This document shows, piece after piece, positions 7,662 to 17,400 of a stretch of DNA of 64,000 nt. The translations under genes were made by a program, and so were the position numbers. Positions within the stretch are counted from its first letter, which is position 1. Each line of letters starts with the position of its first letter. Origin of the DNA: Pirellulales bacterium. Its GTDB lineage: Bacteria; Planctomycetota; Planctomycetia; Pirellulales; Lacipirellulaceae. Where the stretch lies: assembly GCA_022841705.1 (NCBI GenBank), contig JALHQZ010000001.1:806001-870000 (forward strand), given 5' to 3'. The notes under the pieces are model-generated. The model was not told the origin of the DNA. It saw only the letters and a list, made by a program, of their open reading frames with translations, and made no database searches.

Positions 7662-9704
7662 ATGAGTAACTTTCGTTCTGTCTTGCGGTTGGTTTTCGTG
7701 CAGCTGGTCGGTGTGGCGACTCTCTCAGCGCAGCAGGCTGAGACCATCTTTTACGGTGGAGACATCGTCACGATCAACGACGCTCAGCCGACGGCCGAGG
7801 CACTTGCTGTCGCCGACGGAAAAATTCTGGCAGTGGGAACTAAGGACGATGTCCTCAAGCTGAAGGGGTCGGCGACGGCGGTGGTTGACCTTGCGGGTCG
7901 CACCCTGCTGCCCGGTTTTCTGGACGCGCATTCGCATTACATTAACTCGCTGCAGGTTGCGAACCAGTGCAAGTTGTACGCGCCTCCCTCGGGGCCTGGG
8001 CAAGATGTTCCCAGCATCATTGCCGAGCTCAAAAAGTTTGCAGCGAAGCGAAACATTCCCAAGGGCGAACTGATCATGGGATATGGCTACGACGAGAACG
8101 TGATGCCCGAGGGGCGGCTGCTGAATCGGGATGATCTCGATGCGGCCTTCCCTGAGAATCCCGTCCGGATCGATCACGTGTCAATGCACGGCTGCGTGCT
8201 GAATAGTACTGCGCTGAAACAGTATGGCATTAACGCCGAAACGAAAACGCCGCCTGGCGGGGTGATTGTCCGGAAGCCCGGCACTAACGAGCCGTATGGA
8301 CTGATCATGGAGACTGCATTTCTGCCGGTGTTCGCCGCGCAGCCCCCAATGACGCCGGAGCAGGAGATCGAATGGACCAAAGCGGGGCAAATGCTGTACG
8401 CCGAGGCGGGGGTGACGACCGCTCACGACGGAGCGACCCATCATTCGCAATTCCAGGCGATGCGGCGCGCAGCGGAGGCGGGCGCCAATGTGATTGATGT
8501 GATCGCCTATCCGTTCATTACCGATGTGGATCAGGTTCTCGCCGAGTTTCCTGTAACCGAGTGGGGAGCTTACCACCACCGCCTGAAGATTGGCGGGGTG
8601 AAAGTGACGATCGATGGCTCACCGCAGGGGAAGACCGCTCGCTTCGTGGCGCCTTATCTCACCGGTGGCCCCAGCGGTGAACAGAATTGGCAAGGCGAAC
8701 TGACGTTCGAACAAGCCATGGTCAACCAGATGGTCAAGAAGGTTTACGATTTGGGTGTTCCGCTTAATCTGCACGCGAACGGAGACGGCGCCATTGACGC
8801 GTTCTTCAAAGCGCACGAGTTTGCCGCCGCCGGCGACCTGGGGAAGGATCGAAACGTGACGCTCATTCACGCGCAGTTCACCCGCCCCGACCAAATTCCG
8901 AAGTTCGTGAAGTATAAGGCTCGCCCTTCGTTCTACACGTTGCACACGTTCTACTTTGCCGAGGCGCACATCAAGAATCGGGGCGTCGAGCAAACAATGT
9001 ACATCAGCCCGATGCGCGACGCGATTGACGCCGGGCTGCACCCCACGAACCATACCGACTTCGTGGTCGCGCCACTCGATCAGATGATGATGTTGTGGTC
9101 AGCCGTGAACCGTGTGTCGCGCGCTGGCGCGCGGATTGGTCCTGATCAGTGTGTTACTCCGCTCGAGGGCCTGAAGTGCATGACGATTTGGGCCGCGGAG
9201 CAGTATGGCGAGCAGGCTTCGAAGGGCTCGCTGGAGGTCGGCAAGTTGGCGGACCTGGTGATTCTGGATCGGAACCCGCTGAAAGTGGAACCGATCGCAA
9301 TTCGCGAGATCAAAGTGCTGGAGACGATTAAAGAGGGCAAGACAGTTTACAATGCGGCTGGTGAAGGGCCAGGAATTAAGGGCGCGTGGTTGCTGAAATC
9401 AGTAGAGGGCGCCGGACCTCCTGCAGGCGTGGAGTCCCCTTCGCTGACGGTGAACCCCGACGGCTCCGTCGGCGGGTTTACGGGCGTGAATCGCTTCTCG
9501 GGCAAGCTGAACGCGGAAGGCGGCAAGTTGTTTGGCCCCCTCGCGACCACAAGGCGAGCAGGGCCTCCCGCGGCGATGGAAGTGGAGACCAAGTTCGTGC
9601 GGCTACTGAGCGCGGCGGCGCAAGGCCAGCGAGTGGGCGATGAGCTGCAGCTATTTGGAGAGGATGGCAAAGTTCTGCTAACATTTGAGCTTGATCGACG
9701 ATAG
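7662..9704 (+). CDS. Exported YtcJ-type amidohydrolase with C-terminal META domain
   Basis: 680 residues with signal peptide MSNFRSVLRLVFVQLVGVA then TLSAQQ. The metal-dependent hydrolase domain (about 30-560) begins after a small beta domain; DAHSHY provides the metal-binding HxH and conserved HANGDGA and HTDF segments follow. Such enzymes hydrolyse amide or N-acyl bonds; the substrate is unknown. Residues 585-680 differ from normal YtcJ proteins: VNPDGSVGGFTGVNRFSGK, then GKLFGPLATT, and GDELQLFGEDGKVLLTF fit the META/HslJ domain. RBS GAGGGAG precedes ATG 7662. A second related amidohydrolase follows 31 bp downstream. Confidence 0.82.
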   Translation: MSNFRSVLRLVFVQLVGVATLSAQQAETIFYGGDIVTINDAQPTAEALAVADGKILAVGTKDDVLKLKGSATAVVDLAGRTLLPGFLDAHSHYINSLQVANQCKLYAPPSGPGQDVPSIIAELKKFAAKRNIPKGELIMGYGYDENVMPEGRLLNRDDLDAAFPENPVRIDHVSMHGCVLNSTALKQYGINAETKTPPGGVIVRKPGTNEPYGLIMETAFLPVFAAQPPMTPEQEIEWTKAGQMLYAEAGVTTAHDGATHHSQFQAMRRAAEAGANVIDVIAYPFITDVDQVLAEFPVTEWGAYHHRLKIGGVKVTIDGSPQGKTARFVAPYLTGGPSGEQNWQGELTFEQAMVNQMVKKVYDLGVPLNLHANGDGAIDAFFKAHEFAAAGDLGKDRNVTLIHAQFTRPDQIPKFVKYKARPSFYTLHTFYFAEAHIKNRGVEQTMYISPMRDAIDAGLHPTNHTDFVVAPLDQMMMLWSAVNRVSRAGARIGPDQCVTPLEGLKCMTIWAAEQYGEQASKGSLEVGKLADLVILDRNPLKVEPIAIREIKVLETIKEGKTVYNAAGEGPGIKGAWLLKSVEGAGPPAGVESPSLTVNPDGSVGGFTGVNRFSGKLNAEGGKLFGPLATTRRAGPPAAMEVETKFVRLLSAAAQGQRVGDELQLFGEDGKVLLTFELDRR

Positions 9705-9735
9705 CAATTTACTCATTAACACTCCGGGGAAGCAA

Positions 9736-11772
9736 ATGGTTGGATTGACTTGCGCAGTTGTGCTTAAACTTCGGACGGCTCTGTTGATTGCAGCCGCAGT
9801 CTTGTATTGGAGCGCTGAGAGCCCCGGCGCAACTCCCGCGCTGCAAGATGTGCTGGGGATGGCGGCGCCTGAGAGCGAGACGTCGATCTACGTCGCCAAA
9901 AAGTTCTTGACCATGAACCCGGCCCAACCGGAGGTGGAGGCGATCGGCGTGCGGGACGGGCGGTTCGTGGCGCTGGGCACGTTGGAAGAGGTGCAAGCTA
10001 AAGCGGGACCAGAGGCGAAGCTGGTGGAAACATTTGCAGATAAGGTGGTCTCCGCCGGCTTCGTCGAGCAGCATGTGCATCCCGTGCTCGCCGCGCTCAC
10101 GATGAATTCCCAGGTGATTTCAATCGAGGATTGGGATTCGATGAACGGCTTCTCCGCAGCTGTTCGCGACGAGGCGACTTACCGGCAGCGATTGACGGCG
10201 GCGCTGAAGGCCCATGCCGATCACCAGCAAACCTTTGTCAGTTGGGGCTACCATCACTACTTTCATGGCGAGCTGACGCGGGCGATGCTCGACAAGTGGG
10301 CGCCCGATTTTCCGGTGATCGTTTGGCACCGTTCTTGTCACGAGTTTTACTTGAACTCCCTCGCGCTCAAGAATGCGGGGATCGATGAGGCCTTCGTCGC
10401 CAGTTTGCCGGCGAGTGCTCAGGCCCAACTCGACTTCAAAAAAGGGCACTTCTACGAGCAGGCAGCGCTCGCAATTCTCGGCAAGATCGCTCCGGTGATC
10501 GCCACGCCGGAGCTGTTCAAACGCGGGCTGCAGTTCACGGAGGACTACTACCATCGCAATGGAATCACCGTGGCGTGCGAGCCGGGGGGATTCTTCTCGA
10601 AGCCGATGCAGGACGCGATCAACGCGGTCTACAGCGACGACCAGACGCCGTTCAACCATTACTTTATTGCCGATGGAAAAACGTTCGCCGCGCGCAATGC
10701 GGGTGAGCCCGAGAAGTTGATCGTCGATACCGAGCAAGTGCTCTCCTGGGGGAGCGGACGGACCCGGTTCCTGCCGAAGCAGGTAAAACTGCTGACCGAC
10801 GGCGCCATTTACAGCCAACTAATGATGATGGCGGAGGGTTACACCGATGGCCATCACGGGGCGTGGATTATGGACCCGCCGGTGTTTGGCTTCGCGTTTC
10901 AAAGCTACTGGGACGCCGGTTACCAGATTCATGTTCACAACAATGGCGACGCGGGGCTCCAGGTGCTGCTCGATAACCTGGAGCAAGCTCAAGCGCGCAA
11001 GCCCCGGCCCGATCACCGCACGGTGATCGTGCATTTTGGCTTTGCGAAGCCCGAGCAGGTCGATCGCGCCGCGAAGTTGGGCGCGATTGTCAGTGCGAAT
11101 CCGTACTACGTCACTGCGCTCGCCGGCAGGTATGCGCTGTTGGGGATCGGCCCGGAACGTTCCAAGAATATGGTCCCGTTGGGCGACGTGCAACGCAACA
11201 AGATGTCGATGTCGTTTCACTCCGATATGCCGATGGCCCCCGCGAAGCCAATGCAGTTGGTGTGGGCCGGAGTGAACCGCCTCACCGCCGAGGGCGAAGT
11301 TGCTGGACCGGAGCATCGCGTTTCTGTGGAAGCAGCGCTGCGGGCGATTACAATCGACGCCGCCTATTCGATTCAGCTTGAGCGCGAGGTCGGCTCGATT
11401 GAGTTAGGGAAGTTTGCGAATCTGACGATTCTTGATCAGAGTCCGTTCGATGTCTCGCCGGACAAACTCAAGGAGATCGCCGTGTGGGGTACGATGCTGG
11501 AAGGTCGCGTGCAGCCGGCGCCGGCCGTGACCCAGGCCGCTAGTCGTTTACCGACCGCCCGGGAAGCAAAGCTCGCGCGGTACCGCCGATTGAAGACGCA
11601 GTACGATGACGCGCGACTCTCTGGCGCCACTTCGGCGGAGAGCGCCCGGTCGGCCGCGAAGTGGGAACGCACGGCAGCAGCGCCGGGTTTTATGTGTTCC
11701 ACCCAAGTTGTGCGTGCCCTGGCGGCGGCGATGGCTGCTAAGGAAGATTGGCAGCCATCAGAACGACCATAA
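9736..11772 (+). CDS. Exported YtcJ-type amidohydrolase
   Basis: 678 residues with a signal segment (VVLKLRTALLIAAAVLYWSA). The amidohydrolase fold shows VEQHVHP (metal HxH), IVWHRSCHEF, VHNNGDAG and SFHSDMPMAP, all typical of YtcJ-like proteins. ATG 9736 follows GGGGAAG; the frame is open upstream to 9685, inside the preceding gene. It is probably co-transcribed with the upstream amidohydrolase. Unlike that protein it has no META domain, ending instead in a polar helical tail. Its last 15 bp overlap the 3' end of the convergent porin gene. Confidence 0.8.
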   Translation: MVGLTCAVVLKLRTALLIAAAVLYWSAESPGATPALQDVLGMAAPESETSIYVAKKFLTMNPAQPEVEAIGVRDGRFVALGTLEEVQAKAGPEAKLVETFADKVVSAGFVEQHVHPVLAALTMNSQVISIEDWDSMNGFSAAVRDEATYRQRLTAALKAHADHQQTFVSWGYHHYFHGELTRAMLDKWAPDFPVIVWHRSCHEFYLNSLALKNAGIDEAFVASLPASAQAQLDFKKGHFYEQAALAILGKIAPVIATPELFKRGLQFTEDYYHRNGITVACEPGGFFSKPMQDAINAVYSDDQTPFNHYFIADGKTFAARNAGEPEKLIVDTEQVLSWGSGRTRFLPKQVKLLTDGAIYSQLMMMAEGYTDGHHGAWIMDPPVFGFAFQSYWDAGYQIHVHNNGDAGLQVLLDNLEQAQARKPRPDHRTVIVHFGFAKPEQVDRAAKLGAIVSANPYYVTALAGRYALLGIGPERSKNMVPLGDVQRNKMSMSFHSDMPMAPAKPMQLVWAGVNRLTAEGEVAGPEHRVSVEAALRAITIDAAYSIQLEREVGSIELGKFANLTILDQSPFDVSPDKLKEIAVWGTMLEGRVQPAPAVTQAASRLPTAREAKLARYRRLKTQYDDARLSGATSAESARSAAKWERTAAAPGFMCSTQVVRALAAAMAAKEDWQPSERP

Positions 11773-13088
11773 AAACCGCGACGCCACGATCAGGGCATCG
11801 CTATCGAGCAGCGCATCCTGCTGGAATTGCGTGTAATCGGTTCGGCGATAGTCAACCTCGAGCCCGAGTTGCACTGTGGGGCTGAAATCGTACACAAAGT
11901 TGACGAAATACGTTTCGTTGCGATTGATTTGGGTGACTGCCAAGTCGCGGTCGAGGGGGTTATCGATGCCGTAGCCGGAATGAACGTGGAACTTTTCGGT
12001 GAAGTACGCGAATACCTCGCCGAATCCGCCTGCGGTGCGCACATCTGCGAAGGTGCTGGAGTTGTAGCTCTGCAGCACGCCGCCGTTGTATTCACCGAGG
12101 CCCTCGCCGACGAAAAATTCACCCCGGGCGCCGTACCACGTGAGGGGCCGCCACTCCACATCGGAGCCGAGGCCCCAAGTGGTGATGGTTGCTCTCGGCG
12201 GCAGGTTGTTGGGATTGCCCAACAGCGTGCGTGTGGTCCGTATTTCTCCCACGACGGACGAGAAGCCAGCTCGATGGGGCGGGCCTTAGCGCCGCGGAAG
12301 TCGCTCAGCTCGCCAAACCCGAACTCCACACGTGACTCGACATTCGGCCAGCCATTATCTTCTTCGATCCGGCCCGCATTGCCAGTGACCAACGTGGAGA
12401 TGGGTTCGCTCAAGGCGCCCTGCAGCGTGATGCCAAAGTCGCGCTGTTGTTGTAGGAATCGCTCGGCGCGCAACTGCCCGCGGTACGAGCCGGTGTTGCC
12501 CGAGGCGTACATTTTGGTGAGATATACAATGGTTGGGCTCACCGGATTGAACACGTCCTGCTGCAAGCCCGCCGCGAACCGCCAGTCTTCGTTCTTCAAT
12601 TCACCGTAGGCGTAGTAGACCAATAGGCCGTATTCGTCCGCGGAAAGATTATCGTTCTGCAGGAACGTGAGAATCTGGCCTCCCGATTGAAACGCGCCGA
12701 CCTCCGGTCCCGTGCATACCGCTCCGAGCATACTCTGGCGGGCGTGAAGATCGAACGTATTGGTGTCGAGCCCGAAGGGCGAATCGGGTAATAAGAAGAG
12801 CGGCGTGCCGGAAGGGAAAGGACGGCTCGTGCTGACCACCATGAGCGCATCAACGGCGCCAAAGACCTTCAGCCGACTGGTCGGCTTGAGCAAGGTTATC
12901 GGCGGAATTGCTGGCGGTGTTGGCGGCGGGCAAGGAGTTGGCTGTAATGAATAGCCAATCTCCTCGGCCGCGGGTTCGTCGGTCAGTAATTTATCACTGA
13001 CAATTGAAGGGCCGGTCGGCAATTCACCACCGGCCGACGAGCCCTCGCTGCTGATCGCGGTTGCTCGCAGGAGCAGTAGCGCCGTCAT
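11758..13088 (-). pseudogene. Outer-membrane porin, frameshifted
   Basis: The minus-strand frame from ATG 13088 (RBS GAAGGGGG) encodes LKVFGAVDALMVV, then FDLHARQSMLG and later porin-like beta strands as far as about 12280. The reading then continues in another frame (GFSSVVGEIRTTRTLLGN onward) to 11758, ending in the aromatic FLWSF typical of outer-membrane barrels. Restoring one base in the GGGG run at 12276-12279 rejoins the frames into about 443 residues, a normal porin length. The N-terminus is only weakly signal-like. This may be a true inactivated gene, a phase-variable tract or a sequencing error; the sequence alone cannot decide. The family resembles DcaP-like porins. Confidence 0.72.
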
Positions 13089-13221
13089 GGTTGACCCCCT
13101 TCATGCCGTTCGAGAACGATGCCGCATCGGAAGAGTTCGGGGCGAACGTGGAAGCGGCTTGAGAAGTTGGGGTGCTAGCTGACACAGCTCTCCAGGTGAC
13201 GATGATCGTGGAAGGTTAACA

Positions 13222-13256
13222 ACAAAAATAGCCGGATCGCGCGGCGATCCGGCTAT
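13222..13256 (-). terminator. Rho-independent terminator downstream of the aldehyde dehydrogenase
   Basis: Perfect 13-bp stem (13228-13240 with 13244-13256, arm ATAGCCGGATCGC) with a 3-nt loop. On the minus strand it is followed by TTTTTGTT. It lies about 50 bp past the dehydrogenase stop codon. Confidence 0.85.
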
Positions 13257-13274
13257 TGATGTTTCTACTTCCTG

Positions 13275-13300
13275 CGCGACGGGCTGAAAGCCCATCGTAC
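13275..13300. repeat. Palindromic repeat, family C (GTACGATGGGCTTTCAGCCC)
   Basis: On the minus strand it reads GTACGATGGGCTTTCAGCCC then GTCGCG, starting 7 bp after the aldehyde dehydrogenase stop. Further copies lie at 28487-28551 and 50889-50971. Confidence 0.75.
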
Positions 13301-13307
13301 AACTTTT

Positions 13308-14780
13308 TTACGTCATCGAGACCGTCACCGTTTTCGATTCGGTGTAGTTCGCGAGACCCGCTTCGCCCAGTTCGCGGCCGATGCCGGACTGTTTGAAGCC
13401 GCCGAAGGGGGCGCCGGCGTCGAAGACGTCGTAGCAGTTCACCCAGACCGTGCCAGCCCGCACCTTGGCGGCGAACCGGTGGGCTTTGGCGATGTCGCGC
13501 GTCCAGACGGCGGCGGCCAAGCCGAACTCCGTGTTGTTAGCGCGGTCGACGATTTCATCGACATCGCTGAACTTCAGCACGCTCATCACCGGGCCGAAGA
13601 TTTCATCGGTGGCGATGCGCATATCGTCGGTCACATCGGCGAAGAGTGTCGGCTCGACGTAGTAGCCTTTGCTACCGAAGCGCTTGCCGCCGGTCAGGCA
13701 CTTGGCGCCATCCTGCTTGCCGTACTCGACATACTTCATGATCTTGTCAAACTGCGCTTGGTCCACCTGCGGGCCTTGCTCGGTTTGCGGATCGAGTGGG
13801 TCGCCCAGGCGGCGCTGGCCGTTTCGCTTAACAATCTGTTCGCAGAACTGATCGTATACCTTATCCTGCACGAAGACGCGGCTACCGGCGCAACAGCATT
13901 GGCCTTGGTTGAAGTAGAGACCAAAATGCGCGCCGGCGATGGCGGCGTTCATGTCGGCGTCGGCGAAGATGACGTTCGGGCTCTTGCCGCCAAGTTCGAA
14001 CGTGGTCCGCTTCATCGTCTCGGTCGCTTCGCGCTGAATGATTTTCGCGGTGGAGCCTTCACCGGTGAACGCGATTTTATCGACGCCGGGATGACGCACG
14101 ATCGACGCGCCAGCAGTCGGGCCGTAGCCGGGGACGACGTTGATCACGCCGTCCGGAATGCCCGCCTTCTGCGCCAGCCGCGCCATACGGAGGCAGGTGA
14201 GCGGCGTTTGCTCGGCGGGCTTCATCACGATGGTGCAGCCGGCCGCCAGCGCGGGGCCCCACTTCCACGCGGTCATCAGTGCGGGGAAATTCCAGGGGAT
14301 GATTTGTCCCACCACGCCGACCGGCTCGCGGCGCGTGTAGCAAAAATAATCGCCGCGAACGGGAATCGTTTGACCATGGATTTTGTCGGCCCAGCCGGCG
14401 TAGTAGCGGAGACAATCGACGACCAGAGGGAAGTCAGCATTCCGAGCGTCGCGAATTGGTTTGCCGTTATCGAGCGATTCCAAGGCGGCCAACTCATCGA
14501 TTTCGGCTTCGATCAGGTCGGCCAACTTGTTCATTAGCCGGCCCCGGTCGCGGGCGTCCATGGTCGACCACGGGCCCCGGTCGAATGCTTCGCGAGCGGC
14601 GTCGACAGCGGCGTCCACGTCATCGGCATCCCCTTCGGCCACCTCGGCGATCACCTCTTCGGTGGCCGGGTTGATGGTGTCGAACGTCTTGCCGCTGGCA
14701 GCGGGGAGCCATTTGCCTCCGATAAAGCATTGGGTTTGCCGCACCTGCGGTCGGGTTTGTTTAGGGGCCATCGTCGCCAT
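13308..14780 (-). CDS. NAD(P)-dependent aldehyde dehydrogenase
   Basis: 490 residues of the class I/II aldehyde dehydrogenase superfamily. [14 protein letters not shown] and FTGEGSTAK mark the cofactor fold, FELGGKSPN carries the general-base Glu, and [13 protein letters not shown] carries the catalytic Cys. [14 protein letters not shown] ends the canonical C-terminus. It oxidises an aldehyde to the acid; the substrate is unknown. ATG 14780 follows AGGAGA at about 14791-14796. The gene is divergent from a MerR/B12-domain regulator 277 bp away, so regulation by that protein is possible but unproven. Confidence 0.92.
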   Translation of the reverse strand: MATMAPKQTRPQVRQTQCFIGGKWLPAASGKTFDTINPATEEVIAEVAEGDADDVDAAVDAAREAFDRGPWSTMDARDRGRLMNKLADLIEAEIDELAALESLDNGKPIRDARNADFPLVVDCLRYYAGWADKIHGQTIPVRGDYFCYTRREPVGVVGQIIPWNFPALMTAWKWGPALAAGCTIVMKPAEQTPLTCLRMARLAQKAGIPDGVINVVPGYGPTAGASIVRHPGVDKIAFTGEGSTAKIIQREATETMKRTTFELGGKSPNVIFADADMNAAIAGAHFGLYFNQGQCCCAGSRVFVQDKVYDQFCEQIVKRNGQRRLGDPLDPQTEQGPQVDQAQFDKIMKYVEYGKQDGAKCLTGGKRFGSKGYYVEPTLFADVTDDMRIATDEIFGPVMSVLKFSDVDEIVDRANNTEFGLAAAVWTRDIAKAHRFAAKVRAGTVWVNCYDVFDAGAPFGGFKQSGIGRELGEAGLANYTESKTVTVSMT

Positions 14781-14973
14781 GCCGGGGTTCTCCTGAAAAA
14801 GCTTGCGGAAAACGGTAAGGGCCCCCGTTGCCGAATCCGACGGAGCCCACGAAAAGAGGGTCGCTACCGGCGTCATTGTAGCGCGGAGCCGGCCGAATTG
14901 TCACGGCCACCCTGCGAAAATCTCGGAAAAACGCGACTGGTCACCCCCTAGACGTAGCCTATATTTCACTGAA

Positions 14974-14988
14974 CTGCCATCATGGCAG
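14974..14988. promoter_or_regulatory. Short palindrome in divergent promoter region
   Basis: CTGCCAT-C-ATGGCAG is a perfect 7-bp inverted repeat with a 1-bp centre. It lies between the divergent aldehyde dehydrogenase and MerR-like regulator genes, 69 bp upstream of the regulator start. It could be an operator; nothing else in the sequence confirms this. Confidence 0.35.
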
Positions 14989-15057
14989 AGAGTTACTTCA
15001 CGCAAGATCCGCGTGCTGCGCCTCCGGCAACCGGTCCGACCGAATGGACCACGGCGA

Positions 15058-15915
15058 ATGACTTCGACCTTCACCCCCAAACAAGTGGCGCTCGCGCTCG
15101 GCGTGAGTGAATCAAGCGTCAAACGCTGGGTTGACTCGGGTCGCCTATCGGCTGGAAAAACCTTGGGGGGCCACCGCAAACTGGCACTCTCGGCCGTAGT
15201 GGAGATGGTGCGGGAGACGGGCCAAGAACTGACGCATCCGGAAGTGCTGGGGATGGTCGCCCAGCGGACGCGCTGCGACTTGGCGGAATCTCAGCGGGCG
15301 CTATTGGCGGCGCTGTTGGCCGGCAATTCTGCGGAGTGTCGCGAATTGCTGTTGGGTTATTATCAGGCCGGCTGCACGCCCGCTGATATCGCGGACAAGT
15401 TAGTCAGGCCGGTATTCTACGAAATTGGCGAAGGCTGGAGTCGCGGCGAGATTCAAGTTCATCAAGAGCGTCGCGCGTGCCAAGTGGTAATTGAGTGCCA
15501 ACACGAATTGCGGCGCTGGATCCCGGCGCCAGAACCAAGCGCTCCGCTCGCGCTGTTGGCCACGCCGCATGGCGACTTTGCGGAGGTGCCGATCCGCTTC
15601 GCCGAGCTGACCCTGCAACGCGCGGGCTGGAACACGTGGCTTGCCGGAGCAGGATTGCCGCTAACGGAAATTGCCGACGCGGTGAAGCTTAAAGCTCCTC
15701 GGCTGACGTGCCTCAGCGTGACGCACACGACGCACAGCGCGGCAGAGTTCTACACTGCGTATCGCCAGCAACTGGTCGAGCCGACCCACAAGCTAACGAC
15801 GCACGTGCTTGGCGGCGGTGCGTTGGCGGGGCTGATTCAATGCGGTGTCGATGTGAAGCTGGCCCAGTCGATGAACGATCTGGAGTCCTTCGCAAACTCG
15901 CAAGCCGCGAATTGA
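15058..15915 (+). CDS. MerR-type HTH regulator with degenerate B12-binding domain (CarH/CarA-like)
   Basis: 285 residues. Residues 1-50 form a MerR/excisionase helix-turn-helix (FTPKQVALALGVSESSVKRW, then GRLSAGKTLGGHRK). A helical cap (about 75-160) and a Rossmann-like domain (about 165-280) follow, the order seen in CarH/LitR-type cobalamin photoreceptors. Where cobalamin-binding relatives have E-x-H-x-x-G this protein has TPHGDFAEVPIRF, so the axial His appears to be missing. It may act without B12. The long frame is open upstream to 14803, but homology begins at ATG 15058. It is transcribed away from the aldehyde dehydrogenase. Confidence 0.7.
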   Translation: MTSTFTPKQVALALGVSESSVKRWVDSGRLSAGKTLGGHRKLALSAVVEMVRETGQELTHPEVLGMVAQRTRCDLAESQRALLAALLAGNSAECRELLLGYYQAGCTPADIADKLVRPVFYEIGEGWSRGEIQVHQERRACQVVIECQHELRRWIPAPEPSAPLALLATPHGDFAEVPIRFAELTLQRAGWNTWLAGAGLPLTEIADAVKLKAPRLTCLSVTHTTHSAAEFYTAYRQQLVEPTHKLTTHVLGGGALAGLIQCGVDVKLAQSMNDLESFANSQAAN

Positions 15916-16008
15916 ACCCGATGGCCACTCCACTCAAATGGCAGTTGAGGAGGGTGTCGTGTTCACTGCTCCGAGAATCGCGTTAGGTCGCGAATCCCAA
16001 CGTACTTG

Positions 16009-17163
16009 TTACCACGTGAGGCCGGTCGCGATCGCCACGCCGTTGAGCTGCATGTCGCCGATGCCTGCCGCGGCGAAGCTGCTGGTGTCGAGTTCACCGA
16101 TCGTACCGCCGAAGCCGGCGCCGCCGGTTGGTCGACCTTTGATGTTCCAGTCTTGGTACTCGTAGGCGGTGCGGAAGAAGAAGTTGGCCGGCAAGCAGCG
16201 TAGGCCGTAGTTCCACTCGATGCCAAGCTGAATCTCGGCCATGCACAAGTCGGCGTCCGCATTGTTTCGAGTTACGGTCGCGGCGCCCACAAGCGGCGCG
16301 CTCGGTGAGCTGGCAATCGTGCCTGCCGCACGACCGTACGAATCGGTTTGCCCCGTTAAGGCGGCGCCGCGGGCACTCACATACAGGTGGGCGTGAGTAC
16401 TGGCTAACCTGCGGCGGGCGGCGAGACCATAGGTGACGCCCGTGCCATCGAAGCTGCTGCCGTTCGCCAGGAAGATGTTCGTGAAGTTTCCGGTGGTGAA
16501 GACACCGAAGCCATGAATCTGCGAGTCGATGCCGAACGACGCATGACGGGCGCCAACAAAAGTATCGAACTTCCACGCGTTGTAGTAGGTGCTGCGGACG
16601 GCATCGATGTCGATGGTGTACGCTTCCAGCCGATCGGCTTCCGTGTAGGTGGCGAAGTTTGTGCCGACCGGCGGTATCGCGGGGTTGATTGCGGGTGTGA
16701 ACGAGTCGTTCTGGCTAAGGTTCCAGTAGCGGCCCTGGACGGCCCAACTCTCACCGAGACGGCGGCCGACCCACATCCGCGGCGCGTAGCCGGTTTCGCT
16801 CAATCCGTCGCCATCACGAAAGCCGACGGTGGAAACACCGGGCGCGGTGTTATCGAGCTGCGAAAGGATAATCGACCCCCCCGACTTCGCGTCGATATCG
16901 ACAAACACAATTTCGGCGCCGGCATACCAAAACGGATCGCAGCACTTACGCGGTGGTAGGAAGCCGCCGATAAAGTCCCCGCCGAGATAACTGGCCGGAT
17001 TGACCGCTGCATCGAGCAACGGCTGATTAGGCGAGACTTGCTCGCTCAGCAGGGCGACTTCGCCTTCAATCTTGATTGCTTCAGCAAGGGGCGAATCCGC
17101 CGCCGCAAAAACTGCCATCGGCAGGGAAACTAGCGCGCTCGTTAGCAAGGATTTGAGATCCAT
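16009..17163 (-). CDS. Outer-membrane beta-barrel protein (planctomycete type)
   Basis: 384 residues from ATG 17163 (upstream TGGAGCAG as RBS). A signal peptide (LLTSALVSLPMAVFAAADS) is followed by a short coiled stretch and PRKCCDPFWYAGAEIVFVDID, then alternating amphipathic strands such as RMWVGRRLGESWAVQGRYW. The layout resembles Lpg1974/BBP7-type outer-membrane barrels frequent in planctomycetes. It ends in GVAIATGLTW, with a C-terminal aromatic residue. The function is unknown, probably a pore or surface structural protein. It stands alone between the B12-type regulator and the ABC permease. Confidence 0.68.
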   Translation of the reverse strand: MDLKSLLTSALVSLPMAVFAAADSPLAEAIKIEGEVALLSEQVSPNQPLLDAAVNPASYLGGDFIGGFLPPRKCCDPFWYAGAEIVFVDIDAKSGGSIILSQLDNTAPGVSTVGFRDGDGLSETGYAPRMWVGRRLGESWAVQGRYWNLSQNDSFTPAINPAIPPVGTNFATYTEADRLEAYTIDIDAVRSTYYNAWKFDTFVGARHASFGIDSQIHGFGVFTTGNFTNIFLANGSSFDGTGVTYGLAARRRLASTHAHLYVSARGAALTGQTDSYGRAAGTIASSPSAPLVGAATVTRNNADADLCMAEIQLGIEWNYGLRCLPANFFFRTAYEYQDWNIKGRPTGGAGFGGTIGELDTSSFAAAGIGDMQLNGVAIATGLTW

Positions 17164-17400
17164 CTCGGCTGCTCCAGGTAGCGGCGATGGCACTCGTTCC
17201 ACGAGTGCTACGTGATGTCAATCGACTCCGCATAACCTCGATGAGCAGGATCACCGGCACTCGGCGGACAATCGATTTCTTCGTTACAACCGGACCCAGC
17301 CCTAAAACGGCCCAGAATCCACCAGAGACTTCGGGAAAGTGAAATGGCTCATCCGGTCCGATATCCCGCCGATTGCGTTACTATCCGCTTCCATCGGGCG

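Noticed and set aside
12276..12279. Programmed ribosomal frameshift in the porin
   Set aside because: No heptameric slippery site with a downstream pseudoknot is evident, and porins are not known to use one; a plain indel is simpler.
13479..14537. 352-codon plus-strand open frame
   Set aside because: Antisense to the well-supported aldehyde dehydrogenase; composition of a shadow frame.
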